Shown piece by piece: positions 34,395 through 41,804 of a DNA stretch of 64,000 nucleotides (within the stretch, counting starts at the first letter, position 1; the number at the start of each line of letters is the position of its first letter). Location: assembly GCF_003813775.1 (NCBI RefSeq), contig NZ_RPDH01000001.1, positions 1,240,001 through 1,304,000 on the forward strand, in the 5' to 3' direction. Under the pieces are notes generated by a model. The model worked only from the letters and a program-made list of their open reading frames with translations. It was not told the DNA's origin and made no database searches. A program made the translations under genes and the position numbers. This stretch comes from Chitinophaga lutea (GTDB lineage Bacteria > Bacteroidota > Bacteroidia > Chitinophagales > Chitinophagaceae).

Positions 34395-34505
34395 TCATTC
34401 CTCTTTTAGTAAGCGCATTTTTCAATAACGTGTTACGATGGCTCCCAGGTCGCGCTGGTGTACCCTACCATCATCCCCCTTTTAGTAACTACATTTTTCA
34501 ATACG
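34395..34505. repeat. Direct repeat of the RES gene 3' end
   Basis: Two copies of about 33 bases lie at 34395-34430 and 34471-34505 and agree at 28 of 33 positions before a one-base gap. The right copy contains the stop codon and last codons of the RES gene (protein end RIEKCSY). The left copy read on the same strand would encode VIEKCAY and a stop, so it looks like a decayed duplicate of the gene end. Confidence 0.6.
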
Positions 34506-34913
34506 AATGATACTTACCTCCTTCATCAGGTCATGCCTGGGGTTAAGGAGGTAATTTTTTTGCCCCGGCCAGTAGAGGGAAGGGAATCCCAGGAGCAGCG
34601 CCCCGGCGGCGCGGAGTACGGCGGAGCCCAGGTCGAGGCAGGCTTTGGGGCGCGGTTCGTTCCGCCATCCCGGCGGGAGGCTGTTTTCTTCGAACAGCAG
34701 GCAGCTTCCGTCCGGCACGTCCAGTACGGAAATCACCATGGTCGGCGGGAGTTTGCCCGTGGTGGTGTAGATGTTGCTTTCGAGTATGCAGAGGGGCCAG
34801 GAATCGAACACGTAGATGCAATGATCGTCCGCGTAGTTCCAGCGGCCGTTTTCCATATCGGCGCCTTTGAGGTCGTAAGCGTCTTCCCGGTGCCCCAGTT
34901 TGAATAATTCCAT
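34482..34913 (-). CDS. RES-domain toxin of a RES/Xre toxin-antitoxin pair
   Basis: 143 residues. The RES family pattern is visible: the start AYDLKGADMENGRWN with the conserved GRW arginine, CIYVFDSWPLCILESNIYTT (the Y and E positions of the family), VLDVPDG, LPPGWRNEPRP, FPSLYWPGQKNYLLNPRHD. Known RES toxins degrade NAD+ and arrest growth. The gene follows the Xre/MbcA-type antitoxin gene on the same strand with a 29-base gap, the standard order. It lies antisense within the pheT / zapA neighbourhood. The serine usually found after the conserved tyrosine appears as Asp in the stretch YVFDS, so activity should not be assumed. Confidence 0.82.
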   Translation of the reverse strand: MELFKLGHREDAYDLKGADMENGRWNYADDHCIYVFDSWPLCILESNIYTTTGKLPPTMVISVLDVPDGSCLLFEENSLPPGWRNEPRPKACLDLGSAVLRAAGALLLGFPSLYWPGQKNYLLNPRHDLMKEVSIIRIEKCSY

Positions 34914-34942
34914 TTCAGCTGTTTTTCATCGTGCCAATGCTA

Positions 34943-35425
34943 TCACACCCCTTTCCTGACTTTGCGGATGAGGCTTCTCACTTCGAGCAGACCGGGATGG
35001 GTCTCGATCACTTCCAGCGGCATGCGGCCGCCGAGCGCGCGGTTGGGGCTTTTCATCCAGGTGTGGAACAGGTCCTTGTCGCCGAAAACGGCGTACCCGT
35101 AACTGTATAGCTCAACGAGCGCCATGATGCGGTCGCTCACGATCATGCTGAACGTTTCTTTCCCTTTTTTCAGATGCAGGGTGCGGTCGGTAACCGCCAG
35201 CAGATCGCTGAGCGTGTTGTAATCGAACTCGAAAACCTCCTTGATGGCCGCGAGTTGTTCCTTGGAAATGCCGCGCTTTACGATTTTCTCTTTTTCTGTA
35301 AACATAATTGTTTGCAGACCCAGGATCGACTCAAAACTGTCCAGCAAATCCCCGCCGCCTTTTTTTACGAAGCTTTTTTCCCTTTCTTCCTTTCCGGATT
35401 TGCCTTTTACAGGCGAAGCATTCAT
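34943..35425 (-). CDS. Xre/MbcA/ParS-type antitoxin (DUF2384)
   Basis: 160 residues. A basic, low-complexity N-terminus (residues 1-25) precedes a helical region with a helix-turn-helix (GISKEQLAAIKEVFEFDYNTLSDLLAVTDRTLHLKKG). The C-terminal DUF2384 part reads RIMALVELYSYGYAVFGDKDLFHTWMKSPNRALGGRMPLEVIETHPGLLEV, the antitoxin signature. It neutralises the RES toxin encoded just downstream and usually represses its own promoter. A perfect 9+9 palindrome lies 64 bases upstream (35489-35510). Confidence 0.85.
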   Translation of the reverse strand: MNASPVKGKSGKEEREKSFVKKGGGDLLDSFESILGLQTIMFTEKEKIVKRGISKEQLAAIKEVFEFDYNTLSDLLAVTDRTLHLKKGKETFSMIVSDRIMALVELYSYGYAVFGDKDLFHTWMKSPNRALGGRMPLEVIETHPGLLEVRSLIRKVRKGV

Positions 35426-35488
35426 GCCATGATTGTTTTAGGTGAACAAATTCGGTACGCGGCGGAGATATTTCCCTGTCGCGCGCCA

Positions 35489-35510
35489 TTTTGCACGGAT
35501 ACGTGCAAAA
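35489..35510. promoter_or_regulatory. Palindromic operator upstream of the antitoxin gene
   Basis: TTTTGCACG (35489-35497) and CGTGCAAAA (35502-35510) are perfect complements around a four-base centre. The position, upstream of the antitoxin gene, fits the autoregulation site of an Xre-type antitoxin. The remaining 303-base gap up to zapA holds no other gene; a TACATTTG (TAnnTTTG) at 35686-35693 may be the zapA promoter. Confidence 0.65.
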
Positions 35511-35685
35511 CATTTGTCCAAACTAGTGAAATGTTTCATGAATTTTACTGAAGCTATTCCCATGTGGGGAGAAAAATATCAGCCAGCAGCCTGCATTTCA
35601 GGCTGTGCCTGCAAAAGAAAATAACTCCGGGAAACGGACTTTTTATGAAAAATCCCGGGGAAACGCGCCATCTGATTCATTTTAC

Positions 35686-35693
35686 TACATTTG
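35686..35693 (+). promoter_or_regulatory. Putative -7 promoter element of zapA
   Basis: TACATTTG fits TAnnTTTG and lies 35 bases before the zapA start. A good -33 box is not evident. Confidence 0.4.
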
Positions 35694-35728
35694 TAGCCAT
35701 CACACTTATCCACGTATAACCAAACACA

Positions 35729-36022
35729 ATGGAAACACTCATACCTGTCAATATTGTAGTGGCCGACCGTACGTACCGGATAAAAATCCGGACGGAGGAG
35801 GAGGAAGACGTGCGCCGCGTTATGAAGGAGGTGAACGAAAAGATCATCGAATTCAAGGCGGCGTATGCCGGCAAAGACATCCAGGACTACATTGCCATGG
35901 CCCTCATCATGTACGCCACTCACCCCGCCACGAGCGGCGGGAAAGCCCAGGCCGGCGTGGCCCCTTTTTTACTGGAAAAACTGCAACACCTTGACAATCT
36001 GCTGGATGAGCATTTGAAATAA
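35729..36022 (+). CDS. zapA: Cell division protein ZapA
   Basis: 97 residues. The ZapA pattern is present: an N-terminal beta-rich head (LIPVNIVVADRTYRIKIRTEEEEDVRRVMKEVNEKI) and a C-terminal helix that forms the antiparallel coiled coil (VAPFLLEKLQHLDNLLDEHLK). ZapA binds and bundles FtsZ filaments at the division site. It is followed by rny, the usual Bacteroidota order. Separated from its usual upstream coiled-coil neighbour by the toxin-antitoxin pair. Confidence 0.88.
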   Translation: METLIPVNIVVADRTYRIKIRTEEEEDVRRVMKEVNEKIIEFKAAYAGKDIQDYIAMALIMYATHPATSGGKAQAGVAPFLLEKLQHLDNLLDEHLK

Positions 36023-36179
36023 CTGCCCGTGCTGCATTTTTAATCCCTAATTAACTCATTATCACATCGTCCCTGTGCTTTGGTGCTATTTTTTTGTTAT
36101 TTTCGCGGGTCTGTTCCCGCCTGTTCGCCAAAAATGGGCCGGGGATGCATTTATAAATACTTTTTAAACTTATTGAAAT

Positions 36180-37745
36180 ATGACAGATCCTTTAATGATC
36201 ATAGTGGCCGGGGTCGTTGCGCTGGCTTTAGGTATACTGCTCGGAAAACTAATTTTTGCTAAAAACACCCAAATAAAGATTCAGGAAGCGGAAGAACAGG
36301 CGAAACGCATTATCGCGGAAGGCCAGTTATCAGCCGAAAACCTGAAAAAAGACAGATTACTGGAAGCCAAAGAGAAATACCTGCAACTGAAGAGCGAGCA
36401 CGAAAAAGAAGTGATGCAGCGTAACCAGAAAATCTCCGAGTCCGAAAACCGCATCAAGCAGAAAGAGCACACCCTCAACCAGAAAACCGAACAACTGCAG
36501 AAACAGGCTGCCGAAAACGAGGCGATCAAGGAAAACCTCGGCCGGCAGATCGAACTGGTCAACATCAAACGCTCCGAGCTGGAAAAACACCAGGAAGAGC
36601 ATATCCGCCGCCTCGAAAAAGTAGCGGCCCTCACGGCTGAAGAAGCCCGTCACCAGCTCGTCGAAAGCCTGAAGGAAGAGGCCCGCACCCAGGCCCTCAG
36701 CCACATCCAGGAAATCATCGAAGACGCGAAGATCAAAGCGAACAAAGAAGCCAAGAAAATCATCATACAGTCCATTCAGCGCACCGCCGCCGAACAGACC
36801 ATCGAGAACGCCATCACCGTGTTCAACCTGGAAAGCGACGAAATCAAAGGCCAGATCATCGGCCGTGAAGGCCGTAACATCCGCGCCATCGAAGCCGCTA
36901 CCGGCGTTGACCTGATCGTGGACGATACCCCCGAGGCCATCGTACTGTCTTCATTCGACCCGCTGCGCCGCGAAATCGCCCGCCTGAGCCTGCAACGCCT
37001 GGTACAGGACGGCCGTATCCACCCCGCCCGTATCGAGGAAGTAGTGGAAAAAACCAAACGCCAGCTCGAAGAGCAGGTGATGGAAATCGGCGAACGTACC
37101 GTGATCGAGCTCGGCATCCACGGCCTGCATAAGGAACTGGTGCGGATGGTCGGTAAAATGCGTTTCCGCTCCTCTTACGGCCAGAACCTGCTGATGCACT
37201 CCAAAGAAACCGCTAATCTCTGCGCCGTGATGGCCGCCGAACTGGGCCTCAATCCCAAACTGGCCAAACGCGCCGGCCTGCTGCACGACATTGGTAAAGT
37301 GCCCGACGAAGAATCCGAACTGAGCCACGCCCTCCTCGGCGCGAAACTGGCGGAAAAATACGGTGAGCACCCGGCCATCGTCAACGCGATCGGCGCCCAC
37401 CACGATGAAATGGAAATGGCTTACGTGATTTCCCCCATCGTACAGGCCTGCGACGCCATCAGCGGCGCCCGCCCCGGCGCCCGCCGCGAAATCATGCAGA
37501 GCTACCTGCAAAGGATCAAAGACCTCGAAAATCTCGCCATGGCTTACGACGGCGTGGAAAAGGCATACGCCATCCAGGCCGGCCGCGAACTGCGCGTGAT
37601 CGTGGAAAGCGAAAAAGTATCCGACAACGATGCGGACCGCCTGAGCTTCGAGATCGCCAATAAAATCCAGAACGACATGCAATACCCCGGCCAGATCAAA
37701 GTAACGGTTATCCGTGAACGCAGGGCCGTGAACGTAGCACGCTAG
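36180..37745 (+). CDS. rny: Ribonuclease Y
   Basis: 521 residues: an N-terminal membrane helix ([19 protein letters not shown]), a long coiled coil (about residues 30-210), a KH domain ([27 protein letters not shown], about 220-260), and an HD domain ([39 protein letters not shown]). It is the membrane-bound endoribonuclease that starts mRNA decay in many bacteria. A clear terminator follows. Confidence 0.96.
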   Translation: MTDPLMIIVAGVVALALGILLGKLIFAKNTQIKIQEAEEQAKRIIAEGQLSAENLKKDRLLEAKEKYLQLKSEHEKEVMQRNQKISESENRIKQKEHTLNQKTEQLQKQAAENEAIKENLGRQIELVNIKRSELEKHQEEHIRRLEKVAALTAEEARHQLVESLKEEARTQALSHIQEIIEDAKIKANKEAKKIIIQSIQRTAAEQTIENAITVFNLESDEIKGQIIGREGRNIRAIEAATGVDLIVDDTPEAIVLSSFDPLRREIARLSLQRLVQDGRIHPARIEEVVEKTKRQLEEQVMEIGERTVIELGIHGLHKELVRMVGKMRFRSSYGQNLLMHSKETANLCAVMAAELGLNPKLAKRAGLLHDIGKVPDEESELSHALLGAKLAEKYGEHPAIVNAIGAHHDEMEMAYVISPIVQACDAISGARPGARREIMQSYLQRIKDLENLAMAYDGVEKAYAIQAGRELRVIVESEKVSDNDADRLSFEIANKIQNDMQYPGQIKVTVIRERRAVNVAR

Positions 37746-37761
37746 TCCGTCACATATTTTC

Positions 37762-37795
37762 AAAAGGCGCACCCTCCCAGGTGCGCCTTTTTTTG
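37762..37795 (+). terminator. Terminator of rny
   Basis: AAAAGGCGCACC (37762-37773) and GGTGCGCCTTTT (37780-37791) pair perfectly and a T run follows. Confidence 0.92.
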
Positions 37796-37882
37796 TCATC
37801 TCGTGCCGCCGTTCAGCCCTCCTTTATTGCATCTGAACGCAGGATTAGGTATCTTACCCCCTATCAAAAAAACTACGGTTGT

Positions 37883-38491
37883 ATGAAAAAGAGATTCATG
37901 ACGCTGGCGGTGCTGGGCCTGCTCTCCATCAGCACTGCCTTCGCGCAGAAAACACAAAAGCTGTTCAACGGTAAAAACCTCGACGGCTGGAAAATACACG
38001 GCACGGAAAAGTGGTATGTGGAAAAAGGAGAACTGGTATGTGAAAGCGGCCCGGACAAAGAGTACGGCTACCTCGCTACCGACAAAACGTTCAAGGATTT
38101 TGAACTGACCGTACAATTCAAACAGGAAGCCAACGGCAACAGCGGCGTGTTTTTCCACTCCTCCCTGGAAGGCACCAAAATCTCCGGCTGGCAGGCAGAA
38201 GTAGCGCCTCCCGGCAGCAACACCGGCGGCATTTACGAGTCGTACGGCCGCGGCTGGCTCATCAAGCCGGCAGCTGAAAAAGACAAAAACCTGAAAATGG
38301 GCGAGTGGAACACCATGAAAGTGGTGGTGAAAGGCAACAACGTCACCACTTACCTCAACGGCGTGGAAATGATCACCCTCGACGACGAGAAGATCGGTGC
38401 AAAAGGCGGCCAGATCGCCCTGCAAATCCACTCCGGCGGCGGCATCAAAGTGCGCTGGAAAAACATTACCGTGAAAGAACTGAAGTCTTAA
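37883..38491 (+). CDS. Secreted DUF1080 protein (3-keto-disaccharide hydrolase-like)
   Basis: 202 residues from the ATG at 37883, which begins a clean signal peptide (MKKRFMTLAVLGLLSISTAFAQ); earlier in-frame starts add no family sequence. The body is a single DUF1080 concanavalin-like domain: LFNGKNLDGWKIHGTEKWYVEKGELVCESG, QFKQEANGNSGVFFHS, WQAEVAPPGSNTGGIYE, EWNTMKVVVKGNNVTTYLNGVE, GGGIKVRWKNITVKEL. Members cleave 3-keto-glycosides or bind sugars in the periplasm or on the surface. A second, double-domain copy is at 49937. A terminator follows. Confidence 0.88.
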   Translation: MKKRFMTLAVLGLLSISTAFAQKTQKLFNGKNLDGWKIHGTEKWYVEKGELVCESGPDKEYGYLATDKTFKDFELTVQFKQEANGNSGVFFHSSLEGTKISGWQAEVAPPGSNTGGIYESYGRGWLIKPAAEKDKNLKMGEWNTMKVVVKGNNVTTYLNGVEMITLDDEKIGAKGGQIALQIHSGGGIKVRWKNITVKELKS

Positions 38492-38518
38492 TTCCATTTT
38501 TCACGGCATTTAAAAAAT

Positions 38519-38550
38519 GCGGCTGCGCCATGGGTGCGGCCGCTTTTTTA
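38519..38550 (+). terminator. Terminator of the DUF1080 gene
   Basis: GCGGCTGCGCC (38519-38529) and GGTGCGGCCGC (38533-38543) form a stem with two G-T pairs or mismatches, followed by six T. Confidence 0.8.
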
Positions 38551-38600
38551 TTTTAAACCCTTATCTTGTTTTTATTCTTAACCCACAATAAAAATGACCT

Positions 38601-39626
38601 ATGAAATGGATTCCATTTTTCTGCCTGGCGCTAACCGCCGCATGTTCCATTAATACTGTACACGGCCAGTTAACCGAAGCCCAGGTTACCAAAGCCGGCG
38701 CTTATCACGATGTGGCCAGTGGTGACTTTAACTCGTCAGCATTAACAGCCCGTTCCTTTGTAGGCTCCGTAGGCTTTGATCCGTATGTTCCCAACGCTCC
38801 GCTTAACAGCATGTGGTGGAACGTTATTAACATCCGTCACAGGAACGGCGAAGGAGACGGTAATAACTGGGGCGGGCAAATCACTTTCGGGATGACTGCA
38901 CATATCAACAGGATGTTCTTCCGGTCTCATTACAACGGCGCGTGGCAGAACTGGCAGGAGATATTCCATACCGGCGCTCCCCGGATACTGGTCAACAACC
39001 CTGTCGACGATGGCACCTCCACGCTTCTTGTAAACGGTTCAGCTAAGGTCAAAAGCGCTTCCGCTTCCCACCCGCTAATAGGAGGGCGAAACCCGCTATA
39101 CCTGGATGCCTACCACTACGGCGGCAGTAACTCCAGCGCCATTGTATTTACCAAAGGCGAAACACCGGTCGCAGAGATTGCCACAGATTTAAATACCAAT
39201 GGCGGTAAAGATATTTATATGATTGCAGGCCAGGGCCAGTCGAGCATCCTGCTGAATCCTTTCGCAGGAAACGGCAACATCGGCATCGGCACCACCAATC
39301 CGCAGTCAAAGCTGGCGGTAGCCGGCACCATCACCGCGCAGAGAGTAAAGGTCACCACCACCGGCTGGCCCGATTATGTTTTCCAACCCGGTTATACGCT
39401 GCCTTCTTTGCAGGAGGTAGAACAACATATAAAAACCCATCAGCGCCTGCCTGGAATCCCTTCCGCCGCCGAAGTAGAAAAAGAGGGGCAGGATGTAGGC
39501 GAGATGAATAAAAAGCTCCTGCAAAAGATTGAAGAGCTTACGCTGTACATGATAGACCTCCAGCAGCAGGTAAAATCACAGCAAAAGGAAATTACACAGC
39601 TAAAAGCCGGCCGACAACTCCCCTAA
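38601..39626 (+). CDS. Secreted tail-fibre-like protein with Bacteroidota C-terminal coiled coil
   Basis: 341 residues with a signal peptide (MKWIPFFCLALTAACSINTVHGQ). The middle resembles a pyocin-knob or phage-tail-like domain (NSMWWNVINIRHRNGEGDGNNWGGQITFG, SHYNGAWQNWQEIFHTG). Then come INIGIGTTNPQSKLAVAGTI-like stalk repeats. The end reads WPDYVFQPGYTLPSLQEVEQHIKTHQRLPGIPSAAEVEKEGQDVGEMNKKLLQKIEELTLYMI, a widespread Bacteroidota C-terminal region with a final coiled coil. It probably forms a surface adhesin or fibre trimer. No phage gene is adjacent. Confidence 0.75.
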   Translation: MKWIPFFCLALTAACSINTVHGQLTEAQVTKAGAYHDVASGDFNSSALTARSFVGSVGFDPYVPNAPLNSMWWNVINIRHRNGEGDGNNWGGQITFGMTAHINRMFFRSHYNGAWQNWQEIFHTGAPRILVNNPVDDGTSTLLVNGSAKVKSASASHPLIGGRNPLYLDAYHYGGSNSSAIVFTKGETPVAEIATDLNTNGGKDIYMIAGQGQSSILLNPFAGNGNIGIGTTNPQSKLAVAGTITAQRVKVTTTGWPDYVFQPGYTLPSLQEVEQHIKTHQRLPGIPSAAEVEKEGQDVGEMNKKLLQKIEELTLYMIDLQQQVKSQQKEITQLKAGRQLP

Positions 39627-39660
39627 ATGGATGTCGATAAGGTAACAAGCTGGTTTTCAA

Positions 39661-39716
39661 CCTATGTATACCCTATGTGAAGCCTATGTCAACTGTTTAC
39701 ATAGGCTTCACATAGG
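39661..39716. repeat. 11-base-period array of CCTATGT repeats in inverted halves
   Basis: CCTATGT occurs at 39661, 39672 and 39683, exactly 11 bases apart. Its complement ACATAGG occurs at 39699 and 39710, also 11 apart. The inner part gives perfect 18-base arms (39672-39689 and 39699-39716) with a nine-base loop. The T run needed for a terminator is missing on both strands. One site per helical turn suggests a protein-binding array. It lies at the edge of the accessory region. Confidence 0.7.
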
Positions 39717-39785
39717 CTTAAAAAAGGTTCTTCACTTTATAAACTATCTGCGATTGCCGCTGTTATATACTGTAAAACCTGTTTT

Positions 39786-40424
39786 ATGGCAACATCCACC
39801 ACCAACGTATTGCTGCACGGCGTGTATGGGAAAGTAGGGGGACTTTTTGTTGTGAGGCAGCGGAATGGCAAGGCCGTGATCTGCAAGCTGCCAAAGCCTT
39901 ACGAGAAGCCGCCAACCAAAGGACAGCTGCAGAACCGCGAACGGTTCAGGAAAGCAAATGAGTTTGCTAAAACGGCCATTCTGGACCCGGAAAAGAAAAA
40001 GTATTACGCGGCTAAAGCAAAGCCGGGGCAGTCGGCTTACAATGCGGCGTTTAAGGATGCGTTCCACGGCGAGGGCATTCCGGACATCGGGCTGTCTGTC
40101 GACCAGCAGACGGTCACCGTGCAGGTGACCAAAAAGATGCGCCGGCCGCGGGGTGGCGGACTGCTGTCCGTTAAACCGGCCCGGGCCCGTCTGCAACGGG
40201 TCACCATTTACCTGGTTCACCGTTCCGGGTACGAGGAAGAGAAAGGGTATGCTGTGTTTTCAGAAAAAAGCCAGGCGTGGGCGTATACATTCCGCGGCAA
40301 AATAGGTGCGCAAAACATGCTGCGCATTACGACGGAAGACTGGATGGGGAATGTCAGCAGCCGCGTGTTTATACGAAAGGAATCCGGAAAGGTGGCTTAT
40401 GTGGAGCGTGCATTAAATGAGTGA
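39786..40424 (+). CDS. Hypothetical protein, DUF6266-like
   Basis: 212 residues, no signal peptide, rich in Lys and Arg. The first half (LLHGVYGKVGGLFVVRQRNGKAVICKLPKPYEKPPTKGQLQNRERF, then ANEFAKTAILDPEKKKYYAAKA) follows the pattern GxxGKvGxxVvrxxnGK..P..pPT..Ql..R..F seen in the Bacteroidota family DUF6266. The second half looks beta-rich (VTIYLVHRSGYEEEKGYAVF). The family often appears in several copies per genome; function unknown. The gene stands alone after the 11-base-period repeat array. Family assignment is by eye. Confidence 0.6.
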   Translation: MATSTTNVLLHGVYGKVGGLFVVRQRNGKAVICKLPKPYEKPPTKGQLQNRERFRKANEFAKTAILDPEKKKYYAAKAKPGQSAYNAAFKDAFHGEGIPDIGLSVDQQTVTVQVTKKMRRPRGGGLLSVKPARARLQRVTIYLVHRSGYEEEKGYAVFSEKSQAWAYTFRGKIGAQNMLRITTEDWMGNVSSRVFIRKESGKVAYVERALNE

Positions 40425-40587
40425 AACGATGGGCTACGCGCCTAAAGTTTGTATTTCCTTCATCATTTCCAGCAAGGGAATAAGAATTGTATTTCTTGAA
40501 AGCAGATAAAGATCAGTACCAGACTAAACGATAACACATTCGGGACATTGATATCTCCGTGTCAGATGAATTCCTGATTTGCATAAC

Positions 40588-41154
40588 TTACGATGGATAC
40601 CATGTTAACACAGCCAAGGCTTCCTTTTTTTCTCCACCCGGCATCAAAAACCAGTTAGTTGTTAGATTTAAACTTAAAAAGCTTTTCCCAGTAAGATACC
40701 ATTCATAAAAACTCAGGGTTTCCAAACATCTCAAACAGTCATCTTCAACATCATCGCTTGCGGAAGCCCCACCTGCGATATAAAAGCATCCTAAAGACGC
40801 AACCATGTTGCGAAGGATACCGGCCTTATAGTAACAAACAATCTGCATTGCGTTGATTTTGCCTTCCTCATTGACTTTAATGAAAAAACCTGCCACTTTT
40901 AAATGAAACACAGAATCATGGCGTGCTCCTGCCGGCAAGTAGTAATTCACACTTTTATCATATGCAATTGATTTCAGCTTCGCATTATCCGGTTGAATTT
41001 CTATTTGCCTTGCATGCTGAATTGAATCTATCGATTGTCCAAGCTCAATACCCTGAAAAGCCCTTTTAAAAAGTTCTGATTGTTGCGCAAATGCAACATC
41101 GGAAACAAAAAAGCTCCCTAAAACAACCCAAAAATTAAAAAAAACCGCTTTCAT
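40588..41154 (-). CDS. Hypothetical secreted protein
   Basis: 188 residues with a signal peptide (MKAVFFNFWVVLGSFFVSDVAFAQ). The body has two Cys (DDCLRCLE) and ends in a Trp-rich strand region. No domain is recognised. Its start overlaps the end of the upstream gene by 20 bases, so the two are translated together. It lies in the AT-rich accessory region. Confidence 0.6.
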   Translation of the reverse strand: MKAVFFNFWVVLGSFFVSDVAFAQQSELFKRAFQGIELGQSIDSIQHARQIEIQPDNAKLKSIAYDKSVNYYLPAGARHDSVFHLKVAGFFIKVNEEGKINAMQIVCYYKAGILRNMVASLGCFYIAGGASASDDVEDDCLRCLETLSFYEWYLTGKSFLSLNLTTNWFLMPGGEKKEALAVLTWYPS

Positions 41155-41734
41155 CTATATTCAGGAATAAGGCGTCAAAAAAATCATACCTCTTTATGGT
41201 AATATCATCAACTGCTATATCTTGTACGGGAACATGCAAATACTCAATTGGAAACGGTGCGAATCGGAATTTCGAAATAGCCAGTTCAGATAACGCGCGT
41301 GCATCGGATTTCATTTCGGCCATTTCATTTATTTCATGATATATGTTCATACGCTGAAACGAAATGTTTCCAGGTTCTATTTCAAACTTCCTGTATTCAG
41401 CTTTGCAGATATGAAAATACGGTACAATGATACTAACGAACAGGTGAAGTACTTTGACATCCTCGTTTTTATCCATACATAAGGTAAGATGGAAACACCT
41501 GTCCCTCAAAAATAATCGTGTAGGATCTTTCACCACGTATCCGGGGAATGTGTCTTTTACCATTTTTCGGAATGCATTCCACTGAGCAGAGTGCTCCTGG
41601 TGGTACTGACAAAGTTGACCCAAACTTTTCACTTCTGCAGTTTCCGCATACTTCATCTCATTAATGAGCGGCAATCGTGGAAAATATCGATGTATATTTT
41701 CCAACAGAAACATTGACAACATATCCTCTTCCAT
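41135..41734 (-). CDS. Hypothetical cytoplasmic protein
   Basis: 199 residues without signal peptide or membrane helix. It is acidic to neutral and mixes helices and strands (QWNAFRKMVKDTFPGYVVKDPTRLFLRDRCFHLTLCMDKNEDVKV). No domain is recognised. Overlaps the next gene by 20 bases. The terminator-like hairpin at 41745-41780 separates it from the lipoprotein gene upstream. An immunity-like role was considered but is not supported by any motif. Confidence 0.55.
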   Translation of the reverse strand: MEEDMLSMFLLENIHRYFPRLPLINEMKYAETAEVKSLGQLCQYHQEHSAQWNAFRKMVKDTFPGYVVKDPTRLFLRDRCFHLTLCMDKNEDVKVLHLFVSIIVPYFHICKAEYRKFEIEPGNISFQRMNIYHEINEMAEMKSDARALSELAISKFRFAPFPIEYLHVPVQDIAVDDITIKRYDFFDALFLNIDESGFF

Positions 41735-41744
41735 AAAATCAAAT

Positions 41745-41780
41745 TTAAAAAATACCTGGAACTTTATACAAGTTCCAGGT
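41745..41780 (-). terminator. Terminator of the accessory-region lipoprotein gene
   Basis: ACCTGGAACTT (41754-41764) and AAGTTCCAGGT (41770-41780) form a perfect 11-bp hairpin. On the minus strand it is followed by a T run (complement of 41745-41750). It lies between the lipoprotein stop (41805) and the next start (41734). Confidence 0.88.
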
Positions 41781-41804
41781 ATTAACCCGTTATTACTTCA
41801 TTTT

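Noticed and set aside
39672..39720. The 18-bp hairpin considered as a terminator of the tail-fibre-like gene
   Set aside because: On the plus strand it is followed by A, not T, and on the minus strand the T run precedes the hairpin. Listed as a repeat instead.
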